Assembly (NCBI RefSeq): GCF_018917235.1
Contig: NZ_JAHLOF010000007.1
Coordinates: 1 to 64,000, forward strand
DNA length: 64,000 bases
Source of the DNA: Metaclostridioides mangenotii
GTDB lineage: Bacteria; Bacillota; Clostridia; Peptostreptococcales; Peptostreptococcaceae
Direction: 5' to 3'
A model generated the notes under the pieces. It worked only from the letters and a program-made list of their open reading frames with translations. It made no database searches and was not told the origin of the DNA. The translations under genes were made by a program, and so were the position numbers. Shown piece by piece: positions 52,301 through 62,416 of this stretch (position 1 is its first letter; each line of letters begins with the position of its first letter).

Positions 52301-53215
52301 TTAATTCTGAACCACACTCTCAGATTCTTCTTCAACAATCGTGACTTTCTTAGTCAAATTTCCTGAAATAAATATTCCAATACCTACCCATATGCATATA
52401 AATCCTGATAATTGTGCCACAGTAAACACCTCTTTAAACAGAAATACCGCAGAAATAAGCATTAATGTCGGACTTACATACTGTATAAATCCCAATGCAA
52501 TATAAGACAATTTTTTCGCAGCTATAGAGAACAGTAATAGCGGAATAACTGTTACAATTCCTGTACCTATAAGAGTTGATTTTATACCTAAATCAAAACT
52601 TAAAAATCCGGCTGATGAATAAAGTGCTAAATAAGCAAGTGCAAAAGGAGCTAGTATAAACGTCTCCATAAACAAACTTGTAGAAGAAGAAATGTCTACT
52701 TTCTTCTTAGTTAAACCATACAAGCTGAAAGTAACAGCTAGCAGTACTGCAGTCCACGGGAATTTTCCTGTATTTATTGCTAATATGATAACACCAACAG
52801 CAGCAAATATACATGCTAAAATCGATGTTTTTGTAATCTTTTCTTTTAATATAACCACTGCGACAAGTACATTTACTAACGGATTTATATAGTATCCTAA
52901 GCTGGCATCTATGACATTGCCATTAGAAACTGAAGTTATAAACAATAACCAGTTCATGGATATAAAAAATGCTCCTAGCGACATGTATGTTAGTTTTGTT
53001 TTATTATGAAGTATATCTTTTATCTCTGATGTTGTCTCTTTCATTTTTCTTAGTGCTACAAGAGCTAAAAATATAAATATACTAGAAAATAATATTCTAT
53101 ATGCCAATACTTCTTTTGAATCTATATGTTGCAGAATCTTCCAATAAAAAGGAAGTATACCCCAAGCTATATATGCAATAAAGCCATATAGGTAGCTTTT
53201 ATTATCCTTATTCAT
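52301..53215 (-). CDS. rarD: EamA/RarD family transporter
   Basis: GFIAYIAWGILPFYWKIL and ASLGYYINPLVNVLVAVVILKEKITK. Confidence 0.92.
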   Translation of the reverse strand: MNKDNKSYLYGFIAYIAWGILPFYWKILQHIDSKEVLAYRILFSSIFIFLALVALRKMKETTSEIKDILHNKTKLTYMSLGAFFISMNWLLFITSVSNGNVIDASLGYYINPLVNVLVAVVILKEKITKTSILACIFAAVGVIILAINTGKFPWTAVLLAVTFSLYGLTKKKVDISSSTSLFMETFILAPFALAYLALYSSAGFLSFDLGIKSTLIGTGIVTVIPLLLFSIAAKKLSYIALGFIQYVSPTLMLISAVFLFKEVFTVAQLSGFICIWVGIGIFISGNLTKKVTIVEEESESVVQN

Positions 53216-53298
53216 AACACTACCTCACTCTTAAATAATGAATTTTATATTGTTCTAACTAACTTCTACAATTTAACATAAACATTTCGAACATTTAT

Positions 53299-55692
53299 CT
53301 ATAAATTCTTCTTAGCTATTTCTACTGCTGACTTTGCATCTTTTGAATAAAAATCTGCTCCTATTTCTTTTGCATAGTTTTCTGTCAAAACAGCTCCGCC
53401 TACAAAAACTTTTGTATCTAAATTATTTTTTCTTAAATACGATATAGTATCTTCCATACTTTGTACTGTTGTAGTCATAAGGGCACTTAAACCTATTAAT
53501 TTTACTTCCTGCTCAGTTGCTACTCTTACAACCTCTTCAATAGGTACATCTTTTCCTAAGTCAATAACATCATATCCGTAGTTTTCAAGCATTATCTTAA
53601 CTATATTTTTTCCTATATCGTGTATATCACCTTTAACAGTTGCTACTATTATCTTTCCTTTAGAAACTGTTTCTGTACTCTTTTCCAGTGAAATAGACTT
53701 TATCACACTTAAGGAATTTTTAACTGCCTCGGCAGATTGTATTAGTTGAGGCAAAAACATTTCTCCAGAATCAAACTTTTTACCTACTTTGTCTAAAGCC
53801 GGTATAAGTATATTATCTATTATGTAATCTCCGCTGTTATTTTCAAGTAATCTTAATGTTTCTCTTTCTGCTTCATCTTTAAGACCTCTTTCAACTATTG
53901 TGTCCAGTGATATATTTGAAGTCGTATTATTAGAAGATTTAGGAGTATCAATACTTATATTGCTGTATTTGTCTATATAGTCAACACTGCCCTTGTCTAT
54001 GTTATATAAAACTCTAAATGAATCTATAGCTTCCATCATACTAGATGCATTAGGATTTATTATTGCTAAATCCAAACCTGATCCTAGTGCCAGTGTTAAA
54101 AATGCAGTATTCATAGCTATTCTATTTGGTAGCCCAAAGGAAATATTCGATACACCTAAAATAGTTTTAGCTCCAAGTTTTTTAACCTCTGTTAGAGCTT
54201 TTAAAGTCTCCACTGCTTCTTCTTGTTGCGCAGATACAGTTAAAGATAGGCAATCTATGAATATATCGTCTCTCTTTATTCCATATTCTTCGGCCCTTTT
54301 TATAATTTTTTTTGCTATTTTGATTCTTCCCTCTACAGAATTAGGTATTCCATTTTCATCTAGAGCAAGACCTACAATTCCAGCCCCATACTTCTTAACA
54401 ATAGGTAAAATACTATCGAGTGATTCATCTTTTCCATTTACTGAGTTTACAATTGCTCTACCATTATAATATCTAAGCCCAGCTTCCAATACCTCAGGAT
54501 TAGAAGAATCTATTAAAAGTGGTATATCAGTAACTGATTGTATCTCTTTTATAAATTTTATCATAACTTTTTTTTCATCAATTCCAGGAAGACCTACATT
54601 TATATCTAGTATCTGCGCTCCAGATCTAGCTTGCTCAAGCGCTAAATTAATTGCATACTCCGCACTTTCCTTTTTTATAGATTCTTGGAGCAATTTTTTA
54701 CCTGTAGGATTTATTCTTTCCCCAACAACTATAGGTGAACTGATCTCTAGATTTTGTGAATACGAACAAACTCTACTCTTATACTTATTATTTAACACTA
54801 CTTTTTTAAGTGAAGTCAAATTATTAGAAATTTCTTTTATAAAGTCTGGGTTTGTCCCACAACATCCGCCTACTATACTTACCCCCATATCTACAAACTT
54901 TCTAACTCCGCCTAAAAACTCTTCTGGTGTTACATCGTAAACAGTAACTCCATCTACGACTTTTGGAAGCCCTGCATTTGCTTGTACCATAACTGGTCTC
55001 GATGCAAGTTTTGTGATCTTATCAACAATAGGTATCAGTTGTTTCGGACCTAATGAACAGTTTACACCTATCGCATCTACACCTAACCCTTCAACAGTAA
55101 CTACCATACTTTCTGGAAGACATCCTGTAAAACTTCTTCCACTCTCATCAAATGTCATTGTGCAAAATACTGGAAGGTTTGTATTTTCCTTTGCAGCTAG
55201 AACAGCAGCTCTTACTTCTCCCAAATCCATCATTGTCTCAATTACAATTAAATCTGCACCAGATTTTTCCCCCTGTACCATTTGTCTCTTAAATATCTCA
55301 TAAGCTGTATCAAAACTAAGCGTTCCCATAGGCTCTAGCATTTCACCAATTGGTCCTACATCTAATGCAACATATCTAGGTTTTTTTTCTTCCTCTTGTA
55401 TTCTATTTATTGCTTTCTTTGCTACACTAATTGCATTGTCTATTATCATCTCCACAGTATATTCACCAGTCAATTTTAATTCATTGCAACCAAATGTATT
55501 TGTTAATATAACATTGGATCCAGATTCCAGATAGCTATAATGTATATCTGAAAGTTTATCTGGATTTTGATATCCGAATATTTCAGGATTCTCCCCCAAT
55601 TTTAATCCTTTCTGTTGAAGCATCGTCCCCATAGCACCATCAAACAATAGTATATTACTCTCTATGTACTCTAATATTTGCACAGCCCCCAT
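53299..55692 (-). CDS. metH: cobalamin-dependent methionine synthase (Hcy, pterin and B12 domains, no activation domain)
   Basis: FDGAMGTMLQQKGL, GERINPTGKK, ATVKGDIHDIGKNIV. Confidence 0.96.
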   Translation of the reverse strand: MGAVQILEYIESNILLFDGAMGTMLQQKGLKLGENPEIFGYQNPDKLSDIHYSYLESGSNVILTNTFGCNELKLTGEYTVEMIIDNAISVAKKAINRIQEEEKKPRYVALDVGPIGEMLEPMGTLSFDTAYEIFKRQMVQGEKSGADLIVIETMMDLGEVRAAVLAAKENTNLPVFCTMTFDESGRSFTGCLPESMVVTVEGLGVDAIGVNCSLGPKQLIPIVDKITKLASRPVMVQANAGLPKVVDGVTVYDVTPEEFLGGVRKFVDMGVSIVGGCCGTNPDFIKEISNNLTSLKKVVLNNKYKSRVCSYSQNLEISSPIVVGERINPTGKKLLQESIKKESAEYAINLALEQARSGAQILDINVGLPGIDEKKVMIKFIKEIQSVTDIPLLIDSSNPEVLEAGLRYYNGRAIVNSVNGKDESLDSILPIVKKYGAGIVGLALDENGIPNSVEGRIKIAKKIIKRAEEYGIKRDDIFIDCLSLTVSAQQEEAVETLKALTEVKKLGAKTILGVSNISFGLPNRIAMNTAFLTLALGSGLDLAIINPNASSMMEAIDSFRVLYNIDKGSVDYIDKYSNISIDTPKSSNNTTSNISLDTIVERGLKDEAERETLRLLENNSGDYIIDNILIPALDKVGKKFDSGEMFLPQLIQSAEAVKNSLSVIKSISLEKSTETVSKGKIIVATVKGDIHDIGKNIVKIMLENYGYDVIDLGKDVPIEEVVRVATEQEVKLIGLSALMTTTVQSMEDTISYLRKNNLDTKVFVGGAVLTENYAKEIGADFYSKDAKSAVEIAKKNL

Positions 55693-56398
55693 CCTCTCTT
55701 CTATAGATACAATTATCTTTATTATTGCAATTATTGCAAGACTTCTTTATATCATTATTACTATATTTTAATGCGCTTACCCCCATTATTGCAACAACTG
55801 ATTTTCTAGGTATCATAATTCCACTGTCTGTTATTGTAAGTCCAATATTTTTTTGAGCGTTTAAAACATCTAAAATACCAATATTATTTTCTATCCCCAA
55901 ATCCCCATAACCTGGACTGTATCTCATAGTTGTAGTTTGTCTTTTTTCACTCAATCCTTTATTTATGGATTCTTGCACACTATCACAAATTTCCTCTATA
56001 GCAGTTGTAGCGCACGAATCAATTATTATACTTTTTGTAAGGTCTGAGTAAGAAAATCTTCTTGTCAACCTTTCTATCTCAACACCTAATGTAGCAGCCA
56101 TAATAAAAGCCCTATTACAGTCCTTTAATAATTCATATATATCTTCACTTGTATAAACTAAATTCGTATTTTCAAACTTTATTGTTCCTTTTTTACTACT
56201 GTCTATTTTGTAAGAAGAATATATGAATCTAGGATTAATTGTACTTAAAGTGTTTATGATACAATCATCTATAGTATTTTTTAAATCATCATCTATATCT
56301 TGATCTTTGTACTGTAAATATCTTAATACTTCATTTTTATCAATATCTATCTTAGCAATTATATCATTACTAGTAAATTCATTAAAAACATTATCCAT
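55655..56398 (-). CDS. MetH activation-domain protein with C-terminal Cys cluster
   Basis: RYSPGYGDLGIENNIGILDVLNAQKNIGLTITDSGIMIPRKSVVAIMGVS and CNNCNNKDNCIYRREDGGC; overlaps metH. Confidence 0.88.
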   Translation of the reverse strand: MDNVFNEFTSNDIIAKIDIDKNEVLRYLQYKDQDIDDDLKNTIDDCIINTLSTINPRFIYSSYKIDSSKKGTIKFENTNLVYTSEDIYELLKDCNRAFIMAATLGVEIERLTRRFSYSDLTKSIIIDSCATTAIEEICDSVQESINKGLSEKRQTTTMRYSPGYGDLGIENNIGILDVLNAQKNIGLTITDSGIMIPRKSVVAIMGVSALKYSNNDIKKSCNNCNNKDNCIYRREDGGCANIRVHRE

Positions 56399-56452
56399 AT
56401 TTAATCTCCCTTTTAGTTTTACAAAATTAGTTCAGCATCATCAAAAAACAAT

Positions 56453-56530
56453 TTATTTCCCAAGAAATATTTAATATATCTTTCTAAACGACAAAGATAC
56501 TATCACTATTATATATTTCTTGGGAAATAA
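56453..56530. repeat. nested inverted repeat (18-bp perfect outer arms)
   Basis: TTATTTCCCAAGAAATAT (56453-56470) / ATATTTCTTGGGAAATAA (56513-56530) enclosing TATCTTT/AAAGATA. Confidence 0.85.
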
Positions 56531-56575
56531 CGTAGAAAAAAATATGTAAAAGTATAAAATCAACTGTCCTAAGAT

Positions 56576-57229
56576 TTAATCAACCAATATTTTCTCTAAT
56601 TTTTCAACACTTTCAGCAATATAATTAGGTTCAGATTCTTGTATTTCTTTTAAATCTCCATAACCATATAATACTCCCAAAGAACTTATTCCTATTTTAT
56701 TTGCACTGACTATATCGTATTTCCTATCACCAACCATTACTATATTATTTTTATCAACATCTTTATATTTATTCAATACAAACCTTATAACTTCTTCTTT
56801 ATCAGATCTAGTTCCATCAAGATTACTACCAATTATATTGTCGAAATACTTATGAATGTTAAAATTATTTAAAATTTTTTCCGCAAAAATCGTCGGTTTC
56901 GACGTCGCTAACGATATCTTTTTTCCACTATTATATAATTTTTTGATTATACTCTCAATTCCTGGGTATATTTTATTTTCATATAAGCCTTTTTCTTTAA
57001 AATACTCTCTAAATTTATCAACGGCTTGAATTACTTTTTCGTCATCAAATCCGTAGTCTATTTTGAATGTATCGTGAAGTGGAGGGCCTATAAATTTAAC
57101 TAGATTTGATCTGTCCTCCTCTATTCCAAAGCTTTCTAGAGAGTACTGAATAGATTTAGTGATCCCTTCTTTAGGATCGGTTAAAGTTCCATCTAAATCA
57201 AATAAAATTACTTCAAAATTTTTTTTGAT
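56576..57229 (-). CDS. HAD phosphatase (phosphoglycolate phosphatase-like) with non-canonical start (AUC or AUU)
   Basis: Continuous frame IKKNFEVILFDLDGTLTDPKEGITKSIQYSLESFGI...SLATSKP...GDRKYDIVSANK...; AAAGGAGG upstream; no ATG/GTG/TTG in frame before the catalytic motif. Confidence 0.85.
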   Translation of the reverse strand: MKKNFEVILFDLDGTLTDPKEGITKSIQYSLESFGIEEDRSNLVKFIGPPLHDTFKIDYGFDDEKVIQAVDKFREYFKEKGLYENKIYPGIESIIKKLYNSGKKISLATSKPTIFAEKILNNFNIHKYFDNIIGSNLDGTRSDKEEVIRFVLNKYKDVDKNNIVMVGDRKYDIVSANKIGISSLGVLYGYGDLKEIQESEPNYIAESVEKLEKILVD

Positions 57230-57534
57230 GATAATCTCCTCCTTTTAAATAAATATTATAAGTATATAGCACTTAATTTTATTTTTTACAATATTGTTAT
57301 TAAATTTTCTAAAAATTGTGTTAATCTTGTATTATACACTATATTTTTACTAAATTCTATATGAATGTAGCCACAGATAGTTTTAATGTTGTGAAATGAT
57401 GTTTTTTGTCGTGAATACTTCCATTCAATATAAAAGTATTATATAATTTATATACAATATAGGATATTTCTAATAGTATACAAAATACATATTAATAGTA
57501 ATTATTAATTAAATTAGAAAGGATTTGTAGAGAT

Positions 57535-58257
57535 ATGTTAGAAGTTTTTTTATGCGATGATACTGAAAGTATTATTGAAAAATATAAAAATATCTTATTA
57601 AATATTTCTAAAGAAAAGGATATCAAGATAAATATTACTACTTTTAGTAGCGCAGAGCATCTTTTGTTCGATTTGGAAGGTAAAGATTGTTATGCAGATA
57701 TAATTTTTTTAGATATCTTAATGGGAAAAATGAATGGGATAGAGCTTGCCAAAATTTTACGTTCTAGAGGTTGCAAATCCGAGATTATATTTTTAACTAC
57801 AAGTGTTGAGTATGTCTTTGAGTCTTTTGACGCACTTCCTTTTAACTACATCATTAAGGATAAAGTGACACCAAAAAAGTTCGAAGAGGTATTCTTAAAA
57901 GCAGCTTCCACTGTAGACAGAAAAAAGACTGATATGTTTGTATGTGAGTCTGGATCAGTAGTTAAAAAGATTCCACTTAATGATATTTTATTCTTTGAAG
58001 TAAGAAATCGTATTACTACTGTATATTACGGTGAATCTTCTTTTAATTTTTATTCCTCAATGGATAAGATAGAGGTTTCTTTAGCCAAAAAACATTTTAT
58101 AAGAACACATAGATCATATTTGGTAAATCTTAGAAATGTAGATAAAATCGAAAAAAATAATATAATTATAACGAATGGCATTTCTGTGCCACTTAGCTTA
58201 TCAAATTCTAAGAATGTAAAATCTACTTTTTCAAAATACCTAACTGAATCTATCTAG
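57535..58257 (+). CDS. LytTR-type response regulator (AgrA-like), orphan
   Basis: Receiver (FLCDDTESI, IIFLDILMGKMNGIELA) plus LytTR (FYSSMDKIEVSLAKKHFIRTHRSYLVNLRNVDKI). Confidence 0.92.
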   Translation: MLEVFLCDDTESIIEKYKNILLNISKEKDIKINITTFSSAEHLLFDLEGKDCYADIIFLDILMGKMNGIELAKILRSRGCKSEIIFLTTSVEYVFESFDALPFNYIIKDKVTPKKFEEVFLKAASTVDRKKTDMFVCESGSVVKKIPLNDILFFEVRNRITTVYYGESSFNFYSSMDKIEVSLAKKHFIRTHRSYLVNLRNVDKIEKNNIIITNGISVPLSLSNSKNVKSTFSKYLTESI

Positions 58258-58362
58258 ACATATAACAAACAGATTAAACGGCATCCATTTCATCAGTTTT
58301 ATTTATTGTTATTTCTTCAGGTAATTTTACTATAATAATATATTTTTTTTCAAAAAGTTAAA

Positions 58363-58395
58363 AAGTCACATGAACATATTCGTTCGATGTGACTT
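58363..58395. terminator. terminator hairpin between convergent genes
   Basis: AAGTCACAT...ATGTGACTT. Confidence 0.6.
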
Positions 58396-58424
58396 AGTTT
58401 TTAATTAAATCTAAACTATAATTA

Positions 58425-58613
58425 TTATTTAACAGTTATAGCTGAAACTGGACATCCCTCTTCAGCATCTTTAGCACATTCTTCAAATTCAGCTGGAATT
58501 TCCCCTTCTATCGCTTGAGAATGACCTTCATCGCTCATGCTAAATACATCTGGACATGTTCCTATACATGCTCCACAAGCTATACATACATCTGGATCTA
58601 CTACTGCTTTCAT
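58425..58613 (-). CDS. ferredoxin
   Basis: MKAVVDPDVCIACGACIGTCPDVF...GCPVSAI. Confidence 0.92.
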   Translation of the reverse strand: MKAVVDPDVCIACGACIGTCPDVFSMSDEGHSQAIEGEIPAEFEECAKDAEEGCPVSAITVK

Positions 58614-58816
58614 AATTAATACCTCCATAATTTTCATATTTACCTTTATTATACCTGATCTTCCTCAATTTAAACAATTATTTTTTTACAAAGTTAAATT
58701 TTAATATATTAAATAATATATAATAAAATTTAAACTAATATACAAAATTTATATATCAATTTAATTAAAAAAATGAATTTATATATTTTAGTTTAAAATA
58801 ATAAGACTGTATAATC

Positions 58817-58864
58817 AAAGAAGGATATCTAAAACATTAAAACTCGCCCTAGATATCCTTCTTT
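58817..58864. terminator. intrinsic terminator-like hairpin
   Basis: AAAGAAGGATATCT...AGATATCCTTCTTT. Confidence 0.65.
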
Positions 58865-59063
58865 TTACTTTTCCAGTTTAAATTTTGCTTGCCTAATTAT
58901 AACTTTCTAATATACCCTGTGTTTCTCCTTCTTTTTTTGTTGTTTATTCGAAAAATTTTATCTTTATCTTCTTTGAATCTATCATTATTTTCGATCTTGT
59001 TTTCCATACTGAGTTTTTAGGACAATTAATACAAACTTTTCATAAGAAACATCTAACTTTAAT

Positions 59064-59540
59064 CTAAAAATTAAATTCACTGTCCCAATCAAATCTCTCT
59101 GAACTCTCAACGCATTTTGGCCAATGATCACACCATTTTGGTACTTTAGGATTTTCAATACGATCTACACTCGGAGTATACGGCTTTATATCCAGAATAT
59201 CACTTCCATTAAAAGCATCGATATATGACGTTTCTATGAGTCCTTTTTCGTAGTCAATAGATATTATATCAACTATTGAAAGTGCAATTGGATTTGGCCT
59301 AACTGGAGATCTCATTGCAAATGTACCTAAAATTTCAGGAGACATCTTATATGGTTTATTTGCTGTTAGTATACTTCTAAATTGTGGCGTATCAAATTTA
59401 CTAAACCACCAAAGTATGTCTAAATGACCAAACCCTTCTAAACCTCTCAATGCTGGTGAGTATTTTGAGTCTAATTTTATAAAAAATCTCTCTCCATTAA
59501 TTTTCACATTTCCTATAGACTCTACATAAAAATTATTCAT
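59064..59540 (-). CDS. tRNA (N6-threonylcarbamoyladenosine37-N6)-methyltransferase TrmO-like
   Basis: GFGHLDILWWFSKFDT, GTFAMRSPVRPNPIALSIV, DGSDILDIKPYTP-type motif. Confidence 0.9.
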   Translation of the reverse strand: MNNFYVESIGNVKINGERFFIKLDSKYSPALRGLEGFGHLDILWWFSKFDTPQFRSILTANKPYKMSPEILGTFAMRSPVRPNPIALSIVDIISIDYEKGLIETSYIDAFNGSDILDIKPYTPSVDRIENPKVPKWCDHWPKCVESSERFDWDSEFNF

Positions 59541-59672
59541 ACTAACTACCTCCTTATATTTTGTTACTTTATAATAATCCCTCACACAATGTTAGAGTCA
59601 ATAACAATATTAATTTTTCAAGTATTATTTTAAGGAATGATATTAACGATTAATTAACTCAAATATTAAGTA

Positions 59673-60372
59673 TTATAATCTTTTGACTGGTATTTGTATT
59701 TCTGTGAGGTATTTATCTATATCCATTTCATTATGAGGTCCTTTATGACATATTTGTCTACTCTTCCCCAACATTTTATACTCTTCATTTCGAGAAAGCC
59801 AATAAGCAAATGATTGAAATGCAGGGGCGATGTTTTCATAAGCACCGTAAACCATACTACATGCCATTAGATCAATAGCCTCAGTTTCTCTATATATAAA
59901 TCTCTCTTAATACAAAATCGTACATCTTTTTCCAAAGTAATCCCTCACAAAAATAATTAGGAATAACTTCTCTAAGAGAAAGAATACTATAGCTTGGAAT
60001 TTGTTTAAATACTATATTGTAATTTACATGAAGGTTGTTATTTAATATATTATCAACAGCTCTATCTATTCTATTAACTCGTCCATGCTCTTCTATTATA
60101 TGTATTTGTATATCTTGCTTTTTTTGATTTAATTTATCGATAATGTATGTTTGGTCCCAATTATCTAAAGCATATTTTATTTCATCAATATTGAATTTCA
60201 TATCCCTAAGTAAAATCACCTTCTGTAATTTAGGAATTTGATCTACAGAATACATTCGATATCCAGTAGATTCATCAACTTTTAATGGTTTAAATACATC
60301 CATTTCATCATAGTATCTCAACATTCTAATGGAAACTTGAGTTAACTTCGAGAACTCTCCTATTTTAAACAT
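59673..60372 (-). pseudogene. MerR regulator with GyrI-like effector domain, split by frameshift
   Basis: N-terminal MerR HTH frame (59890-60372) stops at REIYI*; C-terminal effector frame (MACSMVYGAYENIAPAFQSFAYWLS...YLTEIQIPVKRL) continues in another frame. Confidence 0.8.
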
Positions 60373-60512
60373 ATTGGCCTCCCTTTAGTAGTAATATAAT
60401 TAGTATAATTAACTTAATTATATACTTCAATTGATTTATCTAAAGTTAAGTGACCCATAATATCTAAAAATTCTGGTATAATGAAATTAAAACTAAAGAA
60501 GGGAATGATATG

Positions 60513-61937
60513 ATGTATAAATGCTCTATATGTGGATATATCTACAATGAAAAAGAACAAGGCAAACTATTCTCAGAATTACCAGAGGATTGGAAATGCC
60601 CCATATGCACTGCCCCTAAGTTTTTATTTGAAGAAGTTGAACAAAATAATGAGAAAAAACAAGATACAACCGGATCTTCTAACGATCATCCTATTATCGA
60701 AGATCCTAATTCTCTAGACTATCTGGGAGAATATATAAGAACGAATGATAATGTTGAAAAACATATGGATATAATACATGAAATGGCAATAACAGGGTCC
60801 CCTGTTATTGCCCCTATGAAAACTCAATTACCGATTATATCTTGGGATGATATATTAATTTTGGGAGCTCAACTGAATCCTTTTCCACTAAACGAACATG
60901 ATGACGTAAATACTAAAACTACAATTGGGAAAAAAGCGAAAAAGCCTATGGATATAGAAAGTCCTGTATATATTACACATATGTCATTTGGAGCTCTTTC
61001 AAAAGAGTTAAAGGTATCACTAGCTAGAGGGGCTGCAGCTAATAAAACTGCTATGTGTAGCGGTGAAGGGGGAATACTTCCAGAAGAAATGCAAGAATCT
61101 TATAAATACATATTTGAATACGTACCAAACAAATACAGCGTTACAGATGATAATTTAAAAAATTCAGATGCTATAGAAATCAAAATTGGCCAAGGTACAA
61201 AACCCGGTATGGGAGGTCATCTACCTGCAGAAAAAGTTACTAAGGAAATTGCAGAGATAAGAAATAAACCTATGGACCATGATATAATAAGCCCTTCAAA
61301 GTTCGAAGAGGTCAACTCTAAAGAAGAACTTAAAGAAATGGTTGATATGCTTAGGGAAAAATCCGAAGGACGTCCGATAGGAATAAAAATTGCAGCTGGT
61401 CATATAGAAAAAGACCTTGATTTTATAGCTTATGCTAACCCTGACTTTATTACTATTGATGGACGTGGTGGAGCTACAGGTGCTAGTCCAAAGCTCCTTA
61501 AAGATGCTACTACTGTTCCAACTATATTCGCACTTCATAGAGCCAGAAAATATTTAGATAAAAACAATTTAGATATAGATTTAGTTATTACTGGAGGCTT
61601 AAGAGTGGCATCAGATTTTGCCAAAGCATTAGCTATGGGTGCAGATGCAATTGCTATAGGGAGTGCCGCTATGATGGCCGCAGGATGTCAGCAATACCGT
61701 ATTTGCGGAAGCGGAAAATGTCCTGTTGGATGTGCAACTCAAGACGAAGAACTTAGAAAGAGACTAGATGTAGATAAAAGTGCCAAAAGGGTATTTAACT
61801 ATCTTCACGCAAGTCTCGAAGAACTCACATCTTTTGCTAGAATTACTGGTCACAAAGATATACATGACCTTAATGTAGGTGATTTGTGCACAGCAAACTC
61901 AGAAATATCTAACTATACTGATATACCTCATGTTTAA
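60513..61937 (+). CDS. rubredoxin fused to glutamate synthase-like FMN/Fe-S domain
   Basis: CSICGYIYNEKEQG...WKCPICTAPK plus FGALSKELKVSLARGAA, GRGGATGASP, CGSGKCPVGCATQ. Confidence 0.92.
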   Translation: MYKCSICGYIYNEKEQGKLFSELPEDWKCPICTAPKFLFEEVEQNNEKKQDTTGSSNDHPIIEDPNSLDYLGEYIRTNDNVEKHMDIIHEMAITGSPVIAPMKTQLPIISWDDILILGAQLNPFPLNEHDDVNTKTTIGKKAKKPMDIESPVYITHMSFGALSKELKVSLARGAAANKTAMCSGEGGILPEEMQESYKYIFEYVPNKYSVTDDNLKNSDAIEIKIGQGTKPGMGGHLPAEKVTKEIAEIRNKPMDHDIISPSKFEEVNSKEELKEMVDMLREKSEGRPIGIKIAAGHIEKDLDFIAYANPDFITIDGRGGATGASPKLLKDATTVPTIFALHRARKYLDKNNLDIDLVITGGLRVASDFAKALAMGADAIAIGSAAMMAAGCQQYRICGSGKCPVGCATQDEELRKRLDVDKSAKRVFNYLHASLEELTSFARITGHKDIHDLNVGDLCTANSEISNYTDIPHV

Positions 61938-62061
61938 TATCAAATAATTAAATATAAAAGAATAAAAAACCTCAGTAAATTTATAAATAAGTACTATTTA
62001 TTTAAACTTCACTGGGGTTTTATTTTTTGTTTATATATATTTTATTGGAACGTATTAGCCT

Positions 62062-62373
62062 CTATAATCTATATAGTTTATTTATATTTGTGAAATTATG
62101 CCCTATAATACACTTCAATTTAGTATCGTACAATATAACTAGATAGAAATTTTTCTTAATCGGGAACAATATGTGAATTTTACTCTTATCCCCATTTTCA
62201 TATAATCTCTCGATATAAGTGCTTTCATACTCAGTCTCTTTTATGTCTTTATTTATAAACATCTCAAACATGTATTCATCTATGTCCTCTAATAATTCCG
62301 GTTCTACAACCTCTATTTCGTTCATTGGTTCAAAAAATGTCTGTTCAAATTCTACGCTAGTTAATTTTTTCAT
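62062..62373 (-). CDS. hypothetical acidic protein
   Basis: ~104-aa ORF directly downstream of the XRE-cupin gene; no recognised family. Confidence 0.55.
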   Translation of the reverse strand: MKKLTSVEFEQTFFEPMNEIEVVEPELLEDIDEYMFEMFINKDIKETEYESTYIERLYENGDKSKIHILFPIKKNFYLVILYDTKLKCIIGHNFTNINKLYRL

Positions 62374-62416
62374 TGTATTTATCAATCCTTTTCTTCAACA
62401 TTAAATATCCTCCAAC

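Noticed and set aside
56576-56776. 66-aa ORF as a truncated HAD pseudogene
   Set aside because: The frame is open upstream to 57229 with intact catalytic motifs; only the start codon is non-canonical.
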